A DNA stretch of 64,000 bases, from assembly GCF_012033695.1 (NCBI RefSeq), contig NZ_JAAVJI010000004.1, positions 62,001-126,000 of the forward strand, written 5' to 3'. Shown in pieces: positions 40,087 to 49,692 of the stretch. The notes under the pieces are model-generated. The model did not search any database. It had not been told where the DNA came from and worked only from the letters and a program-made list of their open reading frames with translations. Within the stretch, counting starts at the first letter, position 1; every line of letters starts with the position of its first letter. Position numbers and translations under genes: made by a program. Origin of the DNA: Pseudomonas quercus (lineage in GTDB: Bacteria; Pseudomonadota; Gammaproteobacteria; Pseudomonadales; Pseudomonadaceae).

Positions 40087-41393
40087 GTACGGCCCGGCAC
40101 TGCCCTGCAGTACTCATCGCTGCGCCTGCCTCGGGCCAGGGTAAAACCACGGTCACGGCTGCACTGGCGCGCCTGCACCGCAACCGTGGCCGCAAGGTGC
40201 GCGTGTTCAAGTGCGGGCCGGATTTTCTCGACCCCATGATTCTCGAGCGTGCCAGCGGCGCGCCTGTGTACCAGCTGGACCTGTGGATGGTAGGCGCAGC
40301 GCAAAGCCGGCGGCTACTCTGGGAGGCGGCAGAAACGGCGGACCTGATCCTGATCGAAGGGGTGATGGGGCTGTTCGACGGCCTTCCCTCTAGTGCAGAC
40401 CTGGCCATCGAACTGGGCGTACCCGTGCTGGGCGTGATCGACGGTACGGCCATGGCCCAGACCTTCGGTGCGCTGGCCTTGGGCCTGGCCCGGTACCGGC
40501 CGGCGTTGTCCTTCGTGGGCGTGCTGGCCAACCGTGTGGGCAGCGAACGGCACAGCCAGTTGTTGCGCGACAGCCTGACCGAAGGCCTTCGCTGGTTCGG
40601 CGGCTTGCCGCGCGAACAGGCAATCAATTTGCCCAGCCGGCACCTGGGCCTGGTGCAGGCCAGCGAACTGGAAGACCTGGACCGTCGGCTCGATGCGGCG
40701 GCTCAGGCGCTGGCGGCCACCTGCGATGATGCGTTGCCACCCCCTGTGTGTTTCAGCGCGCCCGAGCCTGCGGCCCCAGCGCTGTTGCTGGAGGGCGTAC
40801 GCATTGCCATCGCCCGTGACCAGGCCTTCGCGTTCCTTTATAACGCCAACCTGGACGCGCTCCGGGCCATGGGTGCCGAGCTGGTCTTTTTCTCTCCCCT
40901 GGTTGATGAGGAACTGCCGCCGTGCGACAGCCTTTACCTGCCCGGAGGCTATCCGGAATTGCATCACCATCAATTGGCCGCCAATACGCCGATGCTAGAG
41001 GCTATTCGCGCACACCACCGTGCCGGTAAGCCGCTGCTGGCCGAATGCGGCGGCATGCTGTACCTGCTGGATGGGCTGACCAATGTGGAGGGCGAGCGCG
41101 CTAGCCTCCTGGGCCTGATGCCTGGCGAGGCGGTGCTACAAAAGCGCCTGGCTGCCCTGGCATTGCAGGAGGTAGCGCTGGAGGAGGGGTGCCTGAAAGG
41201 GCACACCTACCACCATTCCCTGACCACATCGCCCTGGGCGCCTACTACCCGTGGCCGGAGCCCTAACGGCGGGCGGGGGGCCGAGGCGATCTACCGCGTA
41301 GGCCGGCTAACGGCCTCCTATGTACATTTCTACTTTCCGTCCGACCTTGCCGCCAGTGCAGCATTGCTGTGCCCCGCCGAGGAGGCCGCATGA
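40083..41393 (+). CDS. cobB: Cobyrinate a,c-diamide synthase CobB
   Basis: Glutamine-dependent amidase of 436 residues making cobyrinic acid a,c-diamide. N-terminal synthetase: IAAPASGQGKTTVTAALARL and KCGPDFLDPMILERASG. C-terminal triad-type glutaminase: Cys in LLAECGGMLYLLDG. The start is GTG at 40083 overlapping the cobO stop (GTGA); a GTG at 40080 is also possible. The frame continues through ATGA into bluB. Confidence 0.94.
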   Translation: MSTARHCPAVLIAAPASGQGKTTVTAALARLHRNRGRKVRVFKCGPDFLDPMILERASGAPVYQLDLWMVGAAQSRRLLWEAAETADLILIEGVMGLFDGLPSSADLAIELGVPVLGVIDGTAMAQTFGALALGLARYRPALSFVGVLANRVGSERHSQLLRDSLTEGLRWFGGLPREQAINLPSRHLGLVQASELEDLDRRLDAAAQALAATCDDALPPPVCFSAPEPAAPALLLEGVRIAIARDQAFAFLYNANLDALRAMGAELVFFSPLVDEELPPCDSLYLPGGYPELHHHQLAANTPMLEAIRAHHRAGKPLLAECGGMLYLLDGLTNVEGERASLLGLMPGEAVLQKRLAALALQEVALEEGCLKGHTYHHSLTTSPWAPTTRGRSPNGGRGAEAIYRVGRLTASYVHFYFPSDLAASAALLCPAEEAA

Positions 41394-42040
41394 GCGAGCA
41401 CGCCTACAGCGACGCAGAGAAAGCAGCCGTGTACCGCGCCATTGCCGAGCGGCGAGACATGCGCCACTTCATAGGGGGGGAGGTAGCGCCTGACGTGTTG
41501 CAACGCTTGCTGCTAGCGGCTCACCAGGCGCCAAGCGTAGGGCTGATGCAGCCTTGGCGCTTTATCCGTATCCGCAGCCTGGCCCTTCGCCGTGCGATCC
41601 ATCATTTGGTGGAAGAAGAGCGCCTGCGCACGGCCCAGGCCTTGAATGAGCGGGCCGACGATTTCATGGCCCTCAAAGTGCAAGGGGTACTTGAGTGTGC
41701 CGAGCTGCTGGTGGTGGCCTTGGCCGATGGCCGCGAACAGCATGTGTTCGGGCGCCGTACGTTGCCGGAAATGGACATTGCCTCGCTGTCGTGCGCGGTG
41801 CAGAACCTGTGGCTGGCCGCCCGTGCCGAGGGGCTGGGCATGGGCTGGGTATCCCTGTTCGACCCTGAGCGCCTGAGTGCGTTGCTGGGCATACCCGCTG
41901 GCGGCAAGCCCTTGGCGGTGCTGTGCCTGGGGCCGGTGGCCCAGTTCTATCCGGAGCCGATGCTGGTGCTTGAAGGTTGGGCACAAGAACGCCCACTCGA
42001 TGAATTGGTGTTCAACGATACATGGGGGGCAACACTGTGA
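41390..42040 (+). CDS. bluB: 5,6-dimethylbenzimidazole synthase BluB
   Basis: Oxygen-dependent flavoenzyme of 216 residues that destroys FMN to make the lower ligand of B12. Nitroreductase-like signatures: [38 protein letters not shown] and [21 protein letters not shown]. It shows that the strain makes its own DMB aerobically. Overlaps cobB (ATGA) and cobD (TGATG). Confidence 0.95.
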   Translation: MSEHAYSDAEKAAVYRAIAERRDMRHFIGGEVAPDVLQRLLLAAHQAPSVGLMQPWRFIRIRSLALRRAIHHLVEEERLRTAQALNERADDFMALKVQGVLECAELLVVALADGREQHVFGRRTLPEMDIASLSCAVQNLWLAARAEGLGMGWVSLFDPERLSALLGIPAGGKPLAVLCLGPVAQFYPEPMLVLEGWAQERPLDELVFNDTWGATL

Positions 42041-42945
42041 TGCTGGCCTTGACCTGTGTTGCCGGGGTCGCGCTGGACGCTTTGCTGGGTGAACCTCGCC
42101 GATGGCACCCCCTGGTGGGCTTTGGCAATTTGGCGCAACGGCTTGAGCAACGGTTCAACTTCGCAGGCCACGGCTGGCGCAGCCATGGTGTGACCGCCTG
42201 GCTGATGGCCGTAGTGCCCCCCGTGCTGATATTGACCTTGTTGTCGTGGCTGCCTTTGATTGGCGGTGTGGTAGAGGTACTGGTGCTGTATTGGGCGTTG
42301 GGCTTGCGCAGCCTGGGCGAGCACCTGTTGCCGGTAGCACAGGCCTTACGTGCCGGGGACCTCGAACGCGCACGCGAGCGGGTAGGCCGCCTGGTAAGCC
42401 GACATACCGAAGCCCTGGATGGAACGGGTGTGGCCAAAGCGGCCACAGAGTCGGCGCTGGAAAACGGTAGCGATGCCGTATTCGCTGCCTTGTTCTGGTT
42501 CGTAGTAGGGGGCGTGCCCGGTGTGGTGATGTACCGCCTGGCCAATACCTTGGACGCCATGTGGGGGTACCGCAACGAACGTTTCGAACGTTTTGGCTGG
42601 GCCGCCGCGCGTATCGATGACGTGCTCAACCTGATGCCTGCCAGGCTGGTGGCGCTTACCTATGCCGTGCTGGGCAAAACCCGCCTGGCCTGGCGATGCT
42701 GGCGCCAGCAAGGTCGGCTATGGGACAGCCCCAATGCCGGCCCTGTCATGGCTGCCGGCGCCGGTGCCCTGGGCGTAGAACTGGGTGGGCCGGCCATGTA
42801 TCACGGGGAGGTCCATCACCGGCCGGTACTGGGTGAAGGCCCGGTCGCCGACGCCTCGTCCATTGAAAACGCCTGGGGCTTGGTGCAGCGCGGGGTCTGG
42901 CTGTGGCTGCTGATTATCTGTGTAGGGGGGCAATTCTATGCTTGA
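42040..42945 (+). CDS. cobD: Adenosylcobinamide-phosphate synthase CobD (CbiB)
   Basis: Membrane protein of 301 residues that joins aminopropanol phosphate to adenosylcobyric acid. It has the family start [29 protein letters not shown], the motif [18 protein letters not shown] and several hydrophobic helices. ATG 42040 overlaps the bluB stop; a GTG at 42037 also fits. It overlaps cobC by 8 bases. Confidence 0.95.
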   Translation: MLALTCVAGVALDALLGEPRRWHPLVGFGNLAQRLEQRFNFAGHGWRSHGVTAWLMAVVPPVLILTLLSWLPLIGGVVEVLVLYWALGLRSLGEHLLPVAQALRAGDLERARERVGRLVSRHTEALDGTGVAKAATESALENGSDAVFAALFWFVVGGVPGVVMYRLANTLDAMWGYRNERFERFGWAAARIDDVLNLMPARLVALTYAVLGKTRLAWRCWRQQGRLWDSPNAGPVMAAGAGALGVELGGPAMYHGEVHHRPVLGEGPVADASSIENAWGLVQRGVWLWLLIICVGGQFYA

Positions 42946-43927
42946 GCATGGTGGGCGGCTGCGTGCTGCTGCACAGGCGTTCGGGCGTGACGAGGGGGAG
43001 TGGGTGGATGTGTCCACGGGCATCGCGCCCTGGGCGTGGCCTGTGCCTGCGATTCCAGCGCAGGCCTGGGCACGCCTTCCCGAACCCGATGACGGCCTGG
43101 AAGCCGCCGCCTGCCAGTACTACGGGGCGCGTCAGGTATTGCCGGTGGCCGGTTCCCAAGCAGCTATCCAGGTATTGCCCCGTCTTCGCCGCATTGGCAA
43201 GGTAGGCGTGCTGGCGCCCTGTTACGCCGAGCATGCCGAAGCATGGCGCAAAGGCGGGCATGTGGTACGCGAAATCGCCGACAGCGAAGCCGATGATTAC
43301 CTGGACCGCCTCGATGTACTGGTGGTGGTGAACCCTAACAACCCTACGGGCCGCCTGCTGGAGCGCAGCTGCCTGCTGGCGTGGCATGCGCGCCTCGCGG
43401 CACGGGGCGGATGGCTGGTGGTAGACGAGGCGTTCATGGACATGACGCCCCAGCACAGCCTGGCGGCTGACGCTCACCTTCCAGGGCTGGTGGTGCTGCG
43501 CTCCTTTGGCAAGTTCTTCGGCCTGGCCGGTGTACGGCTAGGCTTTGCGCTGGCCGAGCCCCGCTTGCTGGCCGGCTTGTTGGACCACCTGGGCCCTTGG
43601 GCCGTTAGCGGCCCTACCCGTGCCCTGGGCCATGCCTGCCTGCTGGACGAGGCCGGGCATCGCCAGCAGATAGCCCGCTGCACAGAAGCGGCCGATCGTC
43701 TTGCGGCGCTGCTGGCCGAGCACGGCCTGGCGCCTGAAGGGGGGTGCGCGCTGTTCCAATGGGTGCTGGTCGAGCGTGCCGAAGCCCTTTACCTGCACCT
43801 GGCCAGGCAAGGCATTCTGGTGCGGCTGTTTCTCCATAACCGCAGCCTTCGTTTTGGCCTGCCCAGCAGCGAAGCCCATTGGCAACGGCTTGGCGAAGGC
43901 CTGGCCTCATTTAGCAAGGAGGCCTGA
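42938..43927 (+). CDS. cobC: Threonine-phosphate decarboxylase CobC (CobD of Salmonella)
   Basis: PLP-dependent enzyme of 329 residues, aminotransferase fold, producing (R)-1-amino-2-propanol phosphate. Visible: [23 protein letters not shown], and the PLP lysine in [20 protein letters not shown]. The name follows the Pseudomonas denitrificans scheme; Salmonella CobD is the equivalent. Its stop overlaps the cobQ start. Confidence 0.93.
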   Translation: MLEHGGRLRAAAQAFGRDEGEWVDVSTGIAPWAWPVPAIPAQAWARLPEPDDGLEAAACQYYGARQVLPVAGSQAAIQVLPRLRRIGKVGVLAPCYAEHAEAWRKGGHVVREIADSEADDYLDRLDVLVVVNPNNPTGRLLERSCLLAWHARLAARGGWLVVDEAFMDMTPQHSLAADAHLPGLVVLRSFGKFFGLAGVRLGFALAEPRLLAGLLDHLGPWAVSGPTRALGHACLLDEAGHRQQIARCTEAADRLAALLAEHGLAPEGGCALFQWVLVERAEALYLHLARQGILVRLFLHNRSLRFGLPSSEAHWQRLGEGLASFSKEA

Positions 43928-45384
43928 TGCCGACCCTGATGGTACAAGGCACCACCTCCGACGCAGGCAAGAGCACCTTGGTGACGGCGCTGTGCCGTTG
44001 GCTGCGCCGTGAAGGAAAAACAGTGGTGCCCTTCAAGCCGCAAAACATGGCCCTCAACAGTGCTGTGACGGCTGATGGCGGCGAGATTGGCCGTGCCCAG
44101 GCTGTTCAGGCCCAAGCGTGTGGGCTAGCGGCACACACCGACATGAACCCGGTGCTGCTCAAGCCCAACAGTGACACTGGGGCTCAAGTGATCATTCATG
44201 GCAAGGCGGTGGGCAATATGAATGCCTTGCGCTACCACGGTTATAAGGCCACGGCCATGCAGGCCGTGCTTGAATCCCACGAACGCCTCGGCGCTGCCTA
44301 CGACGTGGTGATGGTGGAGGGGGCGGGCTCGCCTGCCGAAATCAACCTGCGCGAGGGCGATATCGCCAACATGGGCTTTGCCGAAGCCGTGGATTGCCCG
44401 GTGATTCTGGTAGCAGATATTAACCGAGGGGGCGTGTTCGCTCACCTGGTGGGCACCCTTGAACTGCTTTCGCCGTCCGAGCAGGCGCGGGTACAGGGCT
44501 TCGTGATCAACCGCTTCCGAGGCGACCTTGCCTTGCTCCAGCCCGGGCTGGACTGGCTTGAAGCCCACACTGGAAAGCCAGTGCTAGGGGTGTTGCCCTA
44601 CCTCACGGACTTTCATCTGGAAGCCGAAGACGCGGTCGACAGCCGGCAACCGGCCAAGCAGGGCGAGTTGCTGCGTGTGGTGGTGCCCGTACTGCCACGC
44701 ATCAGCAACCACACCGACTTTGACCCTTTGCGCCTTCATCCCCAGGTCGCGCTCACCTTCGTGCGGCCAGGCGAGCCGGTGCCACCGGCCGACCTGATCA
44801 TCTTGCCGGGCTCCAAAAGTGTCCGTGCCGACCTGGCACGGCTGCGTGAGGGCGGCTGGGACACGGCCATCACCCGGCACCTGCGCTATGGCGGCAAGGT
44901 GCTGGGGATCTGCGGCGGCTTGCAGATGCTGGGCCAGCGCATCGCCGACCCCCTTGGCCTGGAGGGGCCTGCGGGGGTAAGCGAGGGGCTGGGGTGGCTA
45001 GCACTGGAGACTACCCTGGCGGCAGATAAACAGTTACGCAACGTTAGTGGCTGGCTATCGGCCGAAGCGGTGCCCGTGCAGGGGTATGAGATCCATGCGG
45101 GCATCAGCCAGGGGCCAGACCTGTGCCGCCCGGCGCTACGCCTGGCCGATGGTCGAGACGACGGTGCCATCAGCGCAGACGGCCAAGTGATGGGCACCTA
45201 TGTCCACGGCCTGTTCGAGTCGGCACCTGCCTGCGCGGCACTGCTGCATTGGGCGGGGCTGCAAGGGGCGAACGAGCTGGACTACCACGGCCTGCGTGAG
45301 CGTGATATCGAGCGCCTGGCCGACCTGGTGGAGCAGCATCTGGACACACCGCGGCTGCGCACCTTGTGCCAAGGAGGCATGTGA
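43927..45384 (+). CDS. cobQ: Cobyric acid synthase CobQ
   Basis: Adenosylcobyric acid synthase, 485 residues, adding four amides using glutamine and ATP. N-terminal P-loop-like [63 protein letters not shown]-terminal glutaminase with [12 protein letters not shown] and YEIHAGIS. Overlaps cobC by one base. Confidence 0.96.
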   Translation: MPTLMVQGTTSDAGKSTLVTALCRWLRREGKTVVPFKPQNMALNSAVTADGGEIGRAQAVQAQACGLAAHTDMNPVLLKPNSDTGAQVIIHGKAVGNMNALRYHGYKATAMQAVLESHERLGAAYDVVMVEGAGSPAEINLREGDIANMGFAEAVDCPVILVADINRGGVFAHLVGTLELLSPSEQARVQGFVINRFRGDLALLQPGLDWLEAHTGKPVLGVLPYLTDFHLEAEDAVDSRQPAKQGELLRVVVPVLPRISNHTDFDPLRLHPQVALTFVRPGEPVPPADLIILPGSKSVRADLARLREGGWDTAITRHLRYGGKVLGICGGLQMLGQRIADPLGLEGPAGVSEGLGWLALETTLAADKQLRNVSGWLSAEAVPVQGYEIHAGISQGPDLCRPALRLADGRDDGAISADGQVMGTYVHGLFESAPACAALLHWAGLQGANELDYHGLRERDIERLADLVEQHLDTPRLRTLCQGGM

Positions 45385-45385
45385 C

Positions 45386-45907
45386 ATGCGCCGGCTGATA
45401 CTGGGGGGCGCGCGGTCTGGTAAAAGCAAGCTGGCGGAAAGCCTTGCGATGGCCAGCGGCTTGCCCGTTACCTACATCGCAACCAGCGAACCACGGGACG
45501 CTGAGCTGGATGCCCGCGTGCGCTTGCACCAAGCCAGGCGCCCGGCGGAATGGGCACTGGTCGAGGAGCCCCTGGCGTTGGCCAGCGTACTGAGCGCCCA
45601 TGCCGCCCCAGGAGCCTGTGTGCTGGTGGACTGCCTGACCCTGTGGCTCACTAACCTGCTGATGCTGGACAGCCCCGAACGCCTGGCCACTGAGCGAGAC
45701 GCCCTGCTGGTCACGTTAGGCCAGTTGCCTGGCGAGATCATTCTGGTGAGCAATGAAACCGGCCTGGGCATCGTTCCCTTGGGTGAGCTCACCCGCCGCT
45801 ATGTGGATGAAGCTGGGCTGCTCCACCAGGCTATCGCTGAACGCTGCCAGCACGTGGTGCTTACCGTGGCTGGCCTTCCTCTGACCTTGAAAGGACCTAC
45901 CCCATGA
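45386..45907 (+). CDS. cobP: Adenosylcobinamide kinase/guanylyltransferase CobP (CobU)
   Basis: Bifunctional enzyme of 173 residues that phosphorylates adenosylcobinamide and then makes its GDP derivative. P-loop [15 protein letters not shown] near the N terminus and the family motif [13 protein letters not shown], then [13 protein letters not shown] good AAGGAGG site precedes ATG 45386, which lies two bases after the cobQ stop codon. The longer upstream frame runs inside cobQ and is rejected. Confidence 0.95.
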   Translation: MRRLILGGARSGKSKLAESLAMASGLPVTYIATSEPRDAELDARVRLHQARRPAEWALVEEPLALASVLSAHAAPGACVLVDCLTLWLTNLLMLDSPERLATERDALLVTLGQLPGEIILVSNETGLGIVPLGELTRRYVDEAGLLHQAIAERCQHVVLTVAGLPLTLKGPTP

Positions 45908-46956
45908 CCACGGCCTGGTGGCTAGCGCCCTGTGCGCAAGCACATACTCAGTTCACGGCTGTTGCACAGGAGCGTCAGCGTCAATTGACCAAGCCTGCAG
46001 GCTCCCTAGGCCAGCTCGAAGCTATCGCGGTTCGGCTCGCAGCGCTACAGGGCACGCCTTCGCCCAAGGTCGCCAATGTGCACATCGGCCTGTTCGCTGG
46101 GGACCACGGTATCGTGGCGGAAGGGGTCTCACCCTACCCGCAGGCCGTGACGGGCCAGATGCTGCGCAACTTTATCAATGGGGGCGCCGCTATCAGCGTG
46201 CTAGCCAGGAGCCTGGGCGCACAGATGGCGGTGGTGGACCTGGGCACGGTCGTGCCGCTGGACCTGCCCGGCGTTCGCCAGGTGCGGCTGGGTGCAGGAA
46301 CCCGTAACTTTGCCCATGAGCCCGCCATGACGCCAGAACAGTGCGAGCAGGCGCTGCACGTGGGGCGGGAAACGGCCCAGGCTGCTGCCGCTGCTGGGGC
46401 ACAGTTGTTCATCGGTGGGGAAATGGGCATCGGCAACACCACAGCAGCCTCTGCGTTAGGGTGCTGGCTGCTGGGCTGTGCCCCTGCCGAGCTGGTCGGC
46501 CCCGGTACCGGGCTGGACCCTCAAGGTGTCGCCCATAAGGCGAATGTGATCGAGGCGGCCCTTGAGGCTCACGCCCCGCAGCTTCAGGCGCCGCTCGCGG
46601 CGCTGGCCTGTTTCGGGGGGTTTGAAATCGCAGGCCTGGTGGGCAGTTACCTGGGTGCCGCCCAGGCCGGGGTGCCGTGCCTGGTCGATGGGTTCATCTG
46701 CTCGGTCGCCGCGTTGCTGGCCGTACGCTTGAACCCCGGCTGCCTGCCGTGGTTATTCTTCGCTCACCAAAGCGCAGAGCCGGGGCATGCACGCTTGCTT
46801 GAGGCATTGAACGCACAGCCGTTGCTTGCATTGGGCTTGAGGCTGGGTGAAGGCAGTGGCGCGGCTTTGGCGGTGCCACTGATGAGGCTGGCCTGTGAAC
46901 TGCACAACGGTATGGCCACCTTTGCCGAAGCAGCCGTGGCGGACCGCGCCCAATGA
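45904..46956 (+). CDS. cobT: Nicotinate-nucleotide-dimethylbenzimidazole phosphoribosyltransferase CobT
   Basis: Activates 5,6-dimethylbenzimidazole to alpha-ribazole phosphate, 350 residues. Family features: [64 protein letters not shown] and [13 protein letters not shown]. Overlaps cobP and the phosphatase gene by 4 bases each. Confidence 0.96.
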   Translation: MTTAWWLAPCAQAHTQFTAVAQERQRQLTKPAGSLGQLEAIAVRLAALQGTPSPKVANVHIGLFAGDHGIVAEGVSPYPQAVTGQMLRNFINGGAAISVLARSLGAQMAVVDLGTVVPLDLPGVRQVRLGAGTRNFAHEPAMTPEQCEQALHVGRETAQAAAAAGAQLFIGGEMGIGNTTAASALGCWLLGCAPAELVGPGTGLDPQGVAHKANVIEAALEAHAPQLQAPLAALACFGGFEIAGLVGSYLGAAQAGVPCLVDGFICSVAALLAVRLNPGCLPWLFFAHQSAEPGHARLLEALNAQPLLALGLRLGEGSGAALAVPLMRLACELHNGMATFAEAAVADRAQ

Positions 46957-47525
46957 GCCTGCGCCTGGACCTGCTGCGTCACGGTGAAACCGAGCGCGGC
47001 GGTGGCTTTCGCGGCAGCCTGGACGACGCGCTGACACCAGCAGGCTGGGCAGCCCTGGAAACCGCTGTCACGGGGCAGGGGCCTTGGGATGCCATCGTCA
47101 CCTCACCCTTGCAACGGTGTGCCGCCTTTGCAGCGGTGCTGGCTGATCGTCTATCACTGCCGCTGCTGACCGTGCCAGACCTACGTGAATTGCATTTTGG
47201 CGCGTGGGAAGGCCTTTCAGCCGCTGAGCTGATGGTAGACCAGGCCGACGCCCTTGGCCGGTTCTGGGAGGACCCGTTCAGCTTCACCCCGCCCGGTGGT
47301 GAGCCGCTGGCAGCGTTTTGCGCACGGATCAACAGCGCTGTCGACCTGCTGCAGGCCAACTACACCGGCCAGCGGCTGCTGGTGATCAGCCACGCCGGTG
47401 TGATGCGAGTGCTGCTGGCCCAGGCCCGCGGGTTGCCACCTGGCGAGCTGTTGCAGGTGGTTGTGGGGCATGGCGAGCTGCACCCTGTGGCCCTCAGCGA
47501 CGCCGGCCAGTGGAGCGCCTTATGA
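46953..47525 (+). CDS. cobC: Alpha-ribazole phosphatase, histidine phosphatase family
   Basis: A 190-residue phosphoglycerate-mutase-like phosphatase with the catalytic RHG motif in [16 protein letters not shown] and the second His in [16 protein letters not shown]. It is the counterpart of Salmonella CobC and removes the phosphate at the end of nucleotide-loop assembly. The gene name clashes with the decarboxylase above because of two naming systems. Confidence 0.88.
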   Translation: MSLRLDLLRHGETERGGGFRGSLDDALTPAGWAALETAVTGQGPWDAIVTSPLQRCAAFAAVLADRLSLPLLTVPDLRELHFGAWEGLSAAELMVDQADALGRFWEDPFSFTPPGGEPLAAFCARINSAVDLLQANYTGQRLLVISHAGVMRVLLAQARGLPPGELLQVVVGHGELHPVALSDAGQWSAL

Positions 47526-48235
47526 TCCTGCCTTGGTGGATCGCTTTGCAGTTTCTCAGCAGCTTGCCCGTGCGGCTCAAGCGTATCCCCACAGCAGCTG
47601 AGAACGGGCGTTCGCTGCTGTTCTATCCCGCGGTAGGGGTGTTGTTCGCTACCTTGCTGGCCGTGCTGGACCGGGGGCTGGCTGGGGCACCGGCACTGCT
47701 TCATGGGGCGCTATTGCTGGCGGCCTGGGTAGCCCTTACTGGAGGCCTGCACCTGGACGGTTTCGCCGACACAGCGGATGCCTGGGTAGGGGGCTATGGG
47801 GATCGCAGGCGCACCTTGGCGATCATGAAGGATCCGCGCAGCGGCCCCATGGCGGTCGTGGCCCTGATAGTGCTCCTGCTGCTGAAATTCACCGCCTTAG
47901 TGACAATAGCACCCGCTGGGCATGCCTGGCTCTGGGTGCCGGTGTTGGCCCGGGCCGCACTGCTGGCGCTGTTTCTCACCACCCCTTACGTACGGCCTGG
48001 CGGGCTTGGAGAAACCCTGGCCACCCATGTGCCTCGCTCGGCAGGGTGGTGGGTAGTGGGGGCCTGCTTGCTGGCCGGGTTCATGGCCCTCGGCGCGGTG
48101 ATGCTGATTGGAATTGCCACCTTTGTTGGCCTGCGTTGGTGGCTGATGCGTCGCCTTGGCGGTACCACAGGCGATACCGCCGGCGCGCTGGTGGAATGCC
48201 TGGAAGTGGTGCTGTTGGTAGGCCTGGCCGCTTGA
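47522..48235 (+). CDS. cobS: Adenosylcobinamide-GDP ribazoletransferase CobS (CobV)
   Basis: Membrane enzyme of 237 residues joining adenosylcobinamide-GDP and alpha-ribazole in the last step of B12 assembly. Family motifs: FLSSLPVRLKRIP, GGLHLDGFADTADAW, MKDPRSGPMAVVALI and TGDTAGALVECLEV. Last gene of the operon; ATG 47522 overlaps the phosphatase stop. Confidence 0.95.
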   Translation: MILPWWIALQFLSSLPVRLKRIPTAAENGRSLLFYPAVGVLFATLLAVLDRGLAGAPALLHGALLLAAWVALTGGLHLDGFADTADAWVGGYGDRRRTLAIMKDPRSGPMAVVALIVLLLLKFTALVTIAPAGHAWLWVPVLARAALLALFLTTPYVRPGGLGETLATHVPRSAGWWVVGACLLAGFMALGAVMLIGIATFVGLRWWLMRRLGGTTGDTAGALVECLEVVLLVGLAA

Positions 48236-48255
48236 GCGGAGAAAGGTTGCAACGG

Positions 48256-49005
48256 CTACGGGTGGCCACAGCGGTAGAACGCCTGGGCGTTGCGCCACAG
48301 CACGGCCTGCGCTCGTGCCTCGCCCAGCGCATCTTTGATCAAGGTGATATCGGCCGCCTGGAAAGGCCTGGGCGCACGGGTGGACGGCAAGTCGCTGCCA
48401 AACATCAATGCGTGGGGGTTGGCCGCATCCAGTTGCTGCAAGGCCGGGCCCACGGCGAAATCGACCCTGCCAAAACCACAAGCCTTCACCCGAACCCCTT
48501 GCTCCACCAGCCGTTGCAGGGCAGGCAGGCCTTCGCCGCTCAATCCCAAGTGGTCGATGCTGACCGCTGGCAGGCGCAGCAATCGGGGCGTCAGGCCCGC
48601 CAGGTCGCGGCTGTCCACGTACAGTTCCACATGCCAGCCGAATAATGCGTGCACCCGCTGGGCCATGCGTTCCAGTTGGCCCAGCGGCTCGGAGCCGCCG
48701 CGGCGCAGGTTGAACCGCAGGGCCCGTATGCCATGGGTATGCAGGTCGGCCAATGCCTGGTCTGTGACAGTCGCTTCCACTTGGGTCACGCCCACGAACC
48801 CCTTGCCCAGGCGTTTCAATGCGTCGATCAGGTAGGCCTGGTCAAACGCCTGGAAGGACCCCGACACCACGGCGCCGCCGGTCACCCCCAAGGGCGTAGC
48901 CTGTGCCAGGTAGGCGCCGACGTCGAACGCTGGCGGCAGGTAGCCTTGGTTGGGTACCAACGGAAAGCGCGGGTCGATGATGTGGCAATGGGCGTCGAAC
49001 AGCAT
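48256..49005 (-). CDS. Amidohydrolase family 2 protein
   Basis: TIM-barrel metal-dependent hydrolase of 249 residues. The N-terminal metal motif is MLFDAHCHIID (HxH), later IDHLGL and the Asp in LMFGSDLPSTR. Relatives include 2-pyrone-4,6-dicarboxylate lactonase and other lactone or ring-opening hydrolases; the substrate cannot be told. It ends 20 bp from cobS on the opposite strand and 7 bp after the small gene upstream, probably one transcript. Confidence 0.85.
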   Translation of the reverse strand: MLFDAHCHIIDPRFPLVPNQGYLPPAFDVGAYLAQATPLGVTGGAVVSGSFQAFDQAYLIDALKRLGKGFVGVTQVEATVTDQALADLHTHGIRALRFNLRRGGSEPLGQLERMAQRVHALFGWHVELYVDSRDLAGLTPRLLRLPAVSIDHLGLSGEGLPALQRLVEQGVRVKACGFGRVDFAVGPALQQLDAANPHALMFGSDLPSTRAPRPFQAADITLIKDALGEARAQAVLWRNAQAFYRCGHP

Positions 49006-49012
49006 AGGGGCG

Positions 49013-49360
49013 CTACTCCAGGACCAAGGTGCCGGTGCCTTGAAGAATGACCTGCAAGGCCGCCTGAACGTCTTCCAGGTCTACCAAAGCGTCGGTCAGG
49101 TCTGCGCTTAGCCGAACGGCGGAAAAGGGCGCCTCGGTGTCAGCGGGCAGGTCTACCCATAGCCGGCTTGCGCTCAAGGTCACCCGGAAGTCCCGTGCGG
49201 TGACCGCCTGCTCATCCCATACCAGCTCCACGTCGTCTTCGCCCGGCGCCCGGGACAGCAGCAGCATTTCGCCTTCGGTGCCCTGGCAGCAGAACAGGGC
49301 CAGGTTGTCTTCTTCTTCATCGCAGGGGTTGCCCATCAACAGCGCTGCTTTCATGTGCAT
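49013..49360 (-). CDS. Conserved hypothetical protein
   Basis: A 115-residue acidic protein with a beta-rich pattern (MHMKAALLMGNPCDEEEDNLALFCC, LWVDLPADTEAPFSAVRLSADLTDAL). No catalytic motif is recognised. Start ATG 49360 or 49354; upstream frame extension lacks character. It precedes the amidohydrolase gene on the same strand. Confidence 0.65.
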   Translation of the reverse strand: MHMKAALLMGNPCDEEEDNLALFCCQGTEGEMLLLSRAPGEDDVELVWDEQAVTARDFRVTLSASRLWVDLPADTEAPFSAVRLSADLTDALVDLEDVQAALQVILQGTGTLVLE

Positions 49361-49692
49361 GGTCTGATCTCGAAAAAGGATGGCGCATTGTGGCACGCCG
49401 CATGGTTTTTCACAGCGGGCCCCGGCCCAGCCATTCATTGCTGTTAGAGGTTGCGCTTGGTGCAACCCTGGGCTGACCGAATATGTCGCGCTGTGGCAAG
49501 ATGTCACAGGGCAAGTGTCGCTAAGCTGAGGCGTTGATGACACTGGCGGCAGGGGTTGAACAATCTGCCCATGTCATAGCCCAAAGGCTTCATAACGCTC
49601 TGCCAAAGGTTCCTGGCCGCACGCAGGCCCGGCCAGGCAGAGCACACAGGCTACGCTTCCACCAAATACAAAGCCCAAGCGGAGTATCACAG
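49361..49692. other. Intergenic region with gdhB promoter
   Basis: About 330 bp between divergent genes. It contains the inverted repeat GGTTGC-N7-GCAACC at 49449-49467 and a CTGTG-N9-CACAG pair near 49491-49509, either of which could be an operator. A plausible GGAG ribosome site for gdhB is at 49681-49684. No RNA gene or ORF with family likeness is seen. Confidence 0.5.
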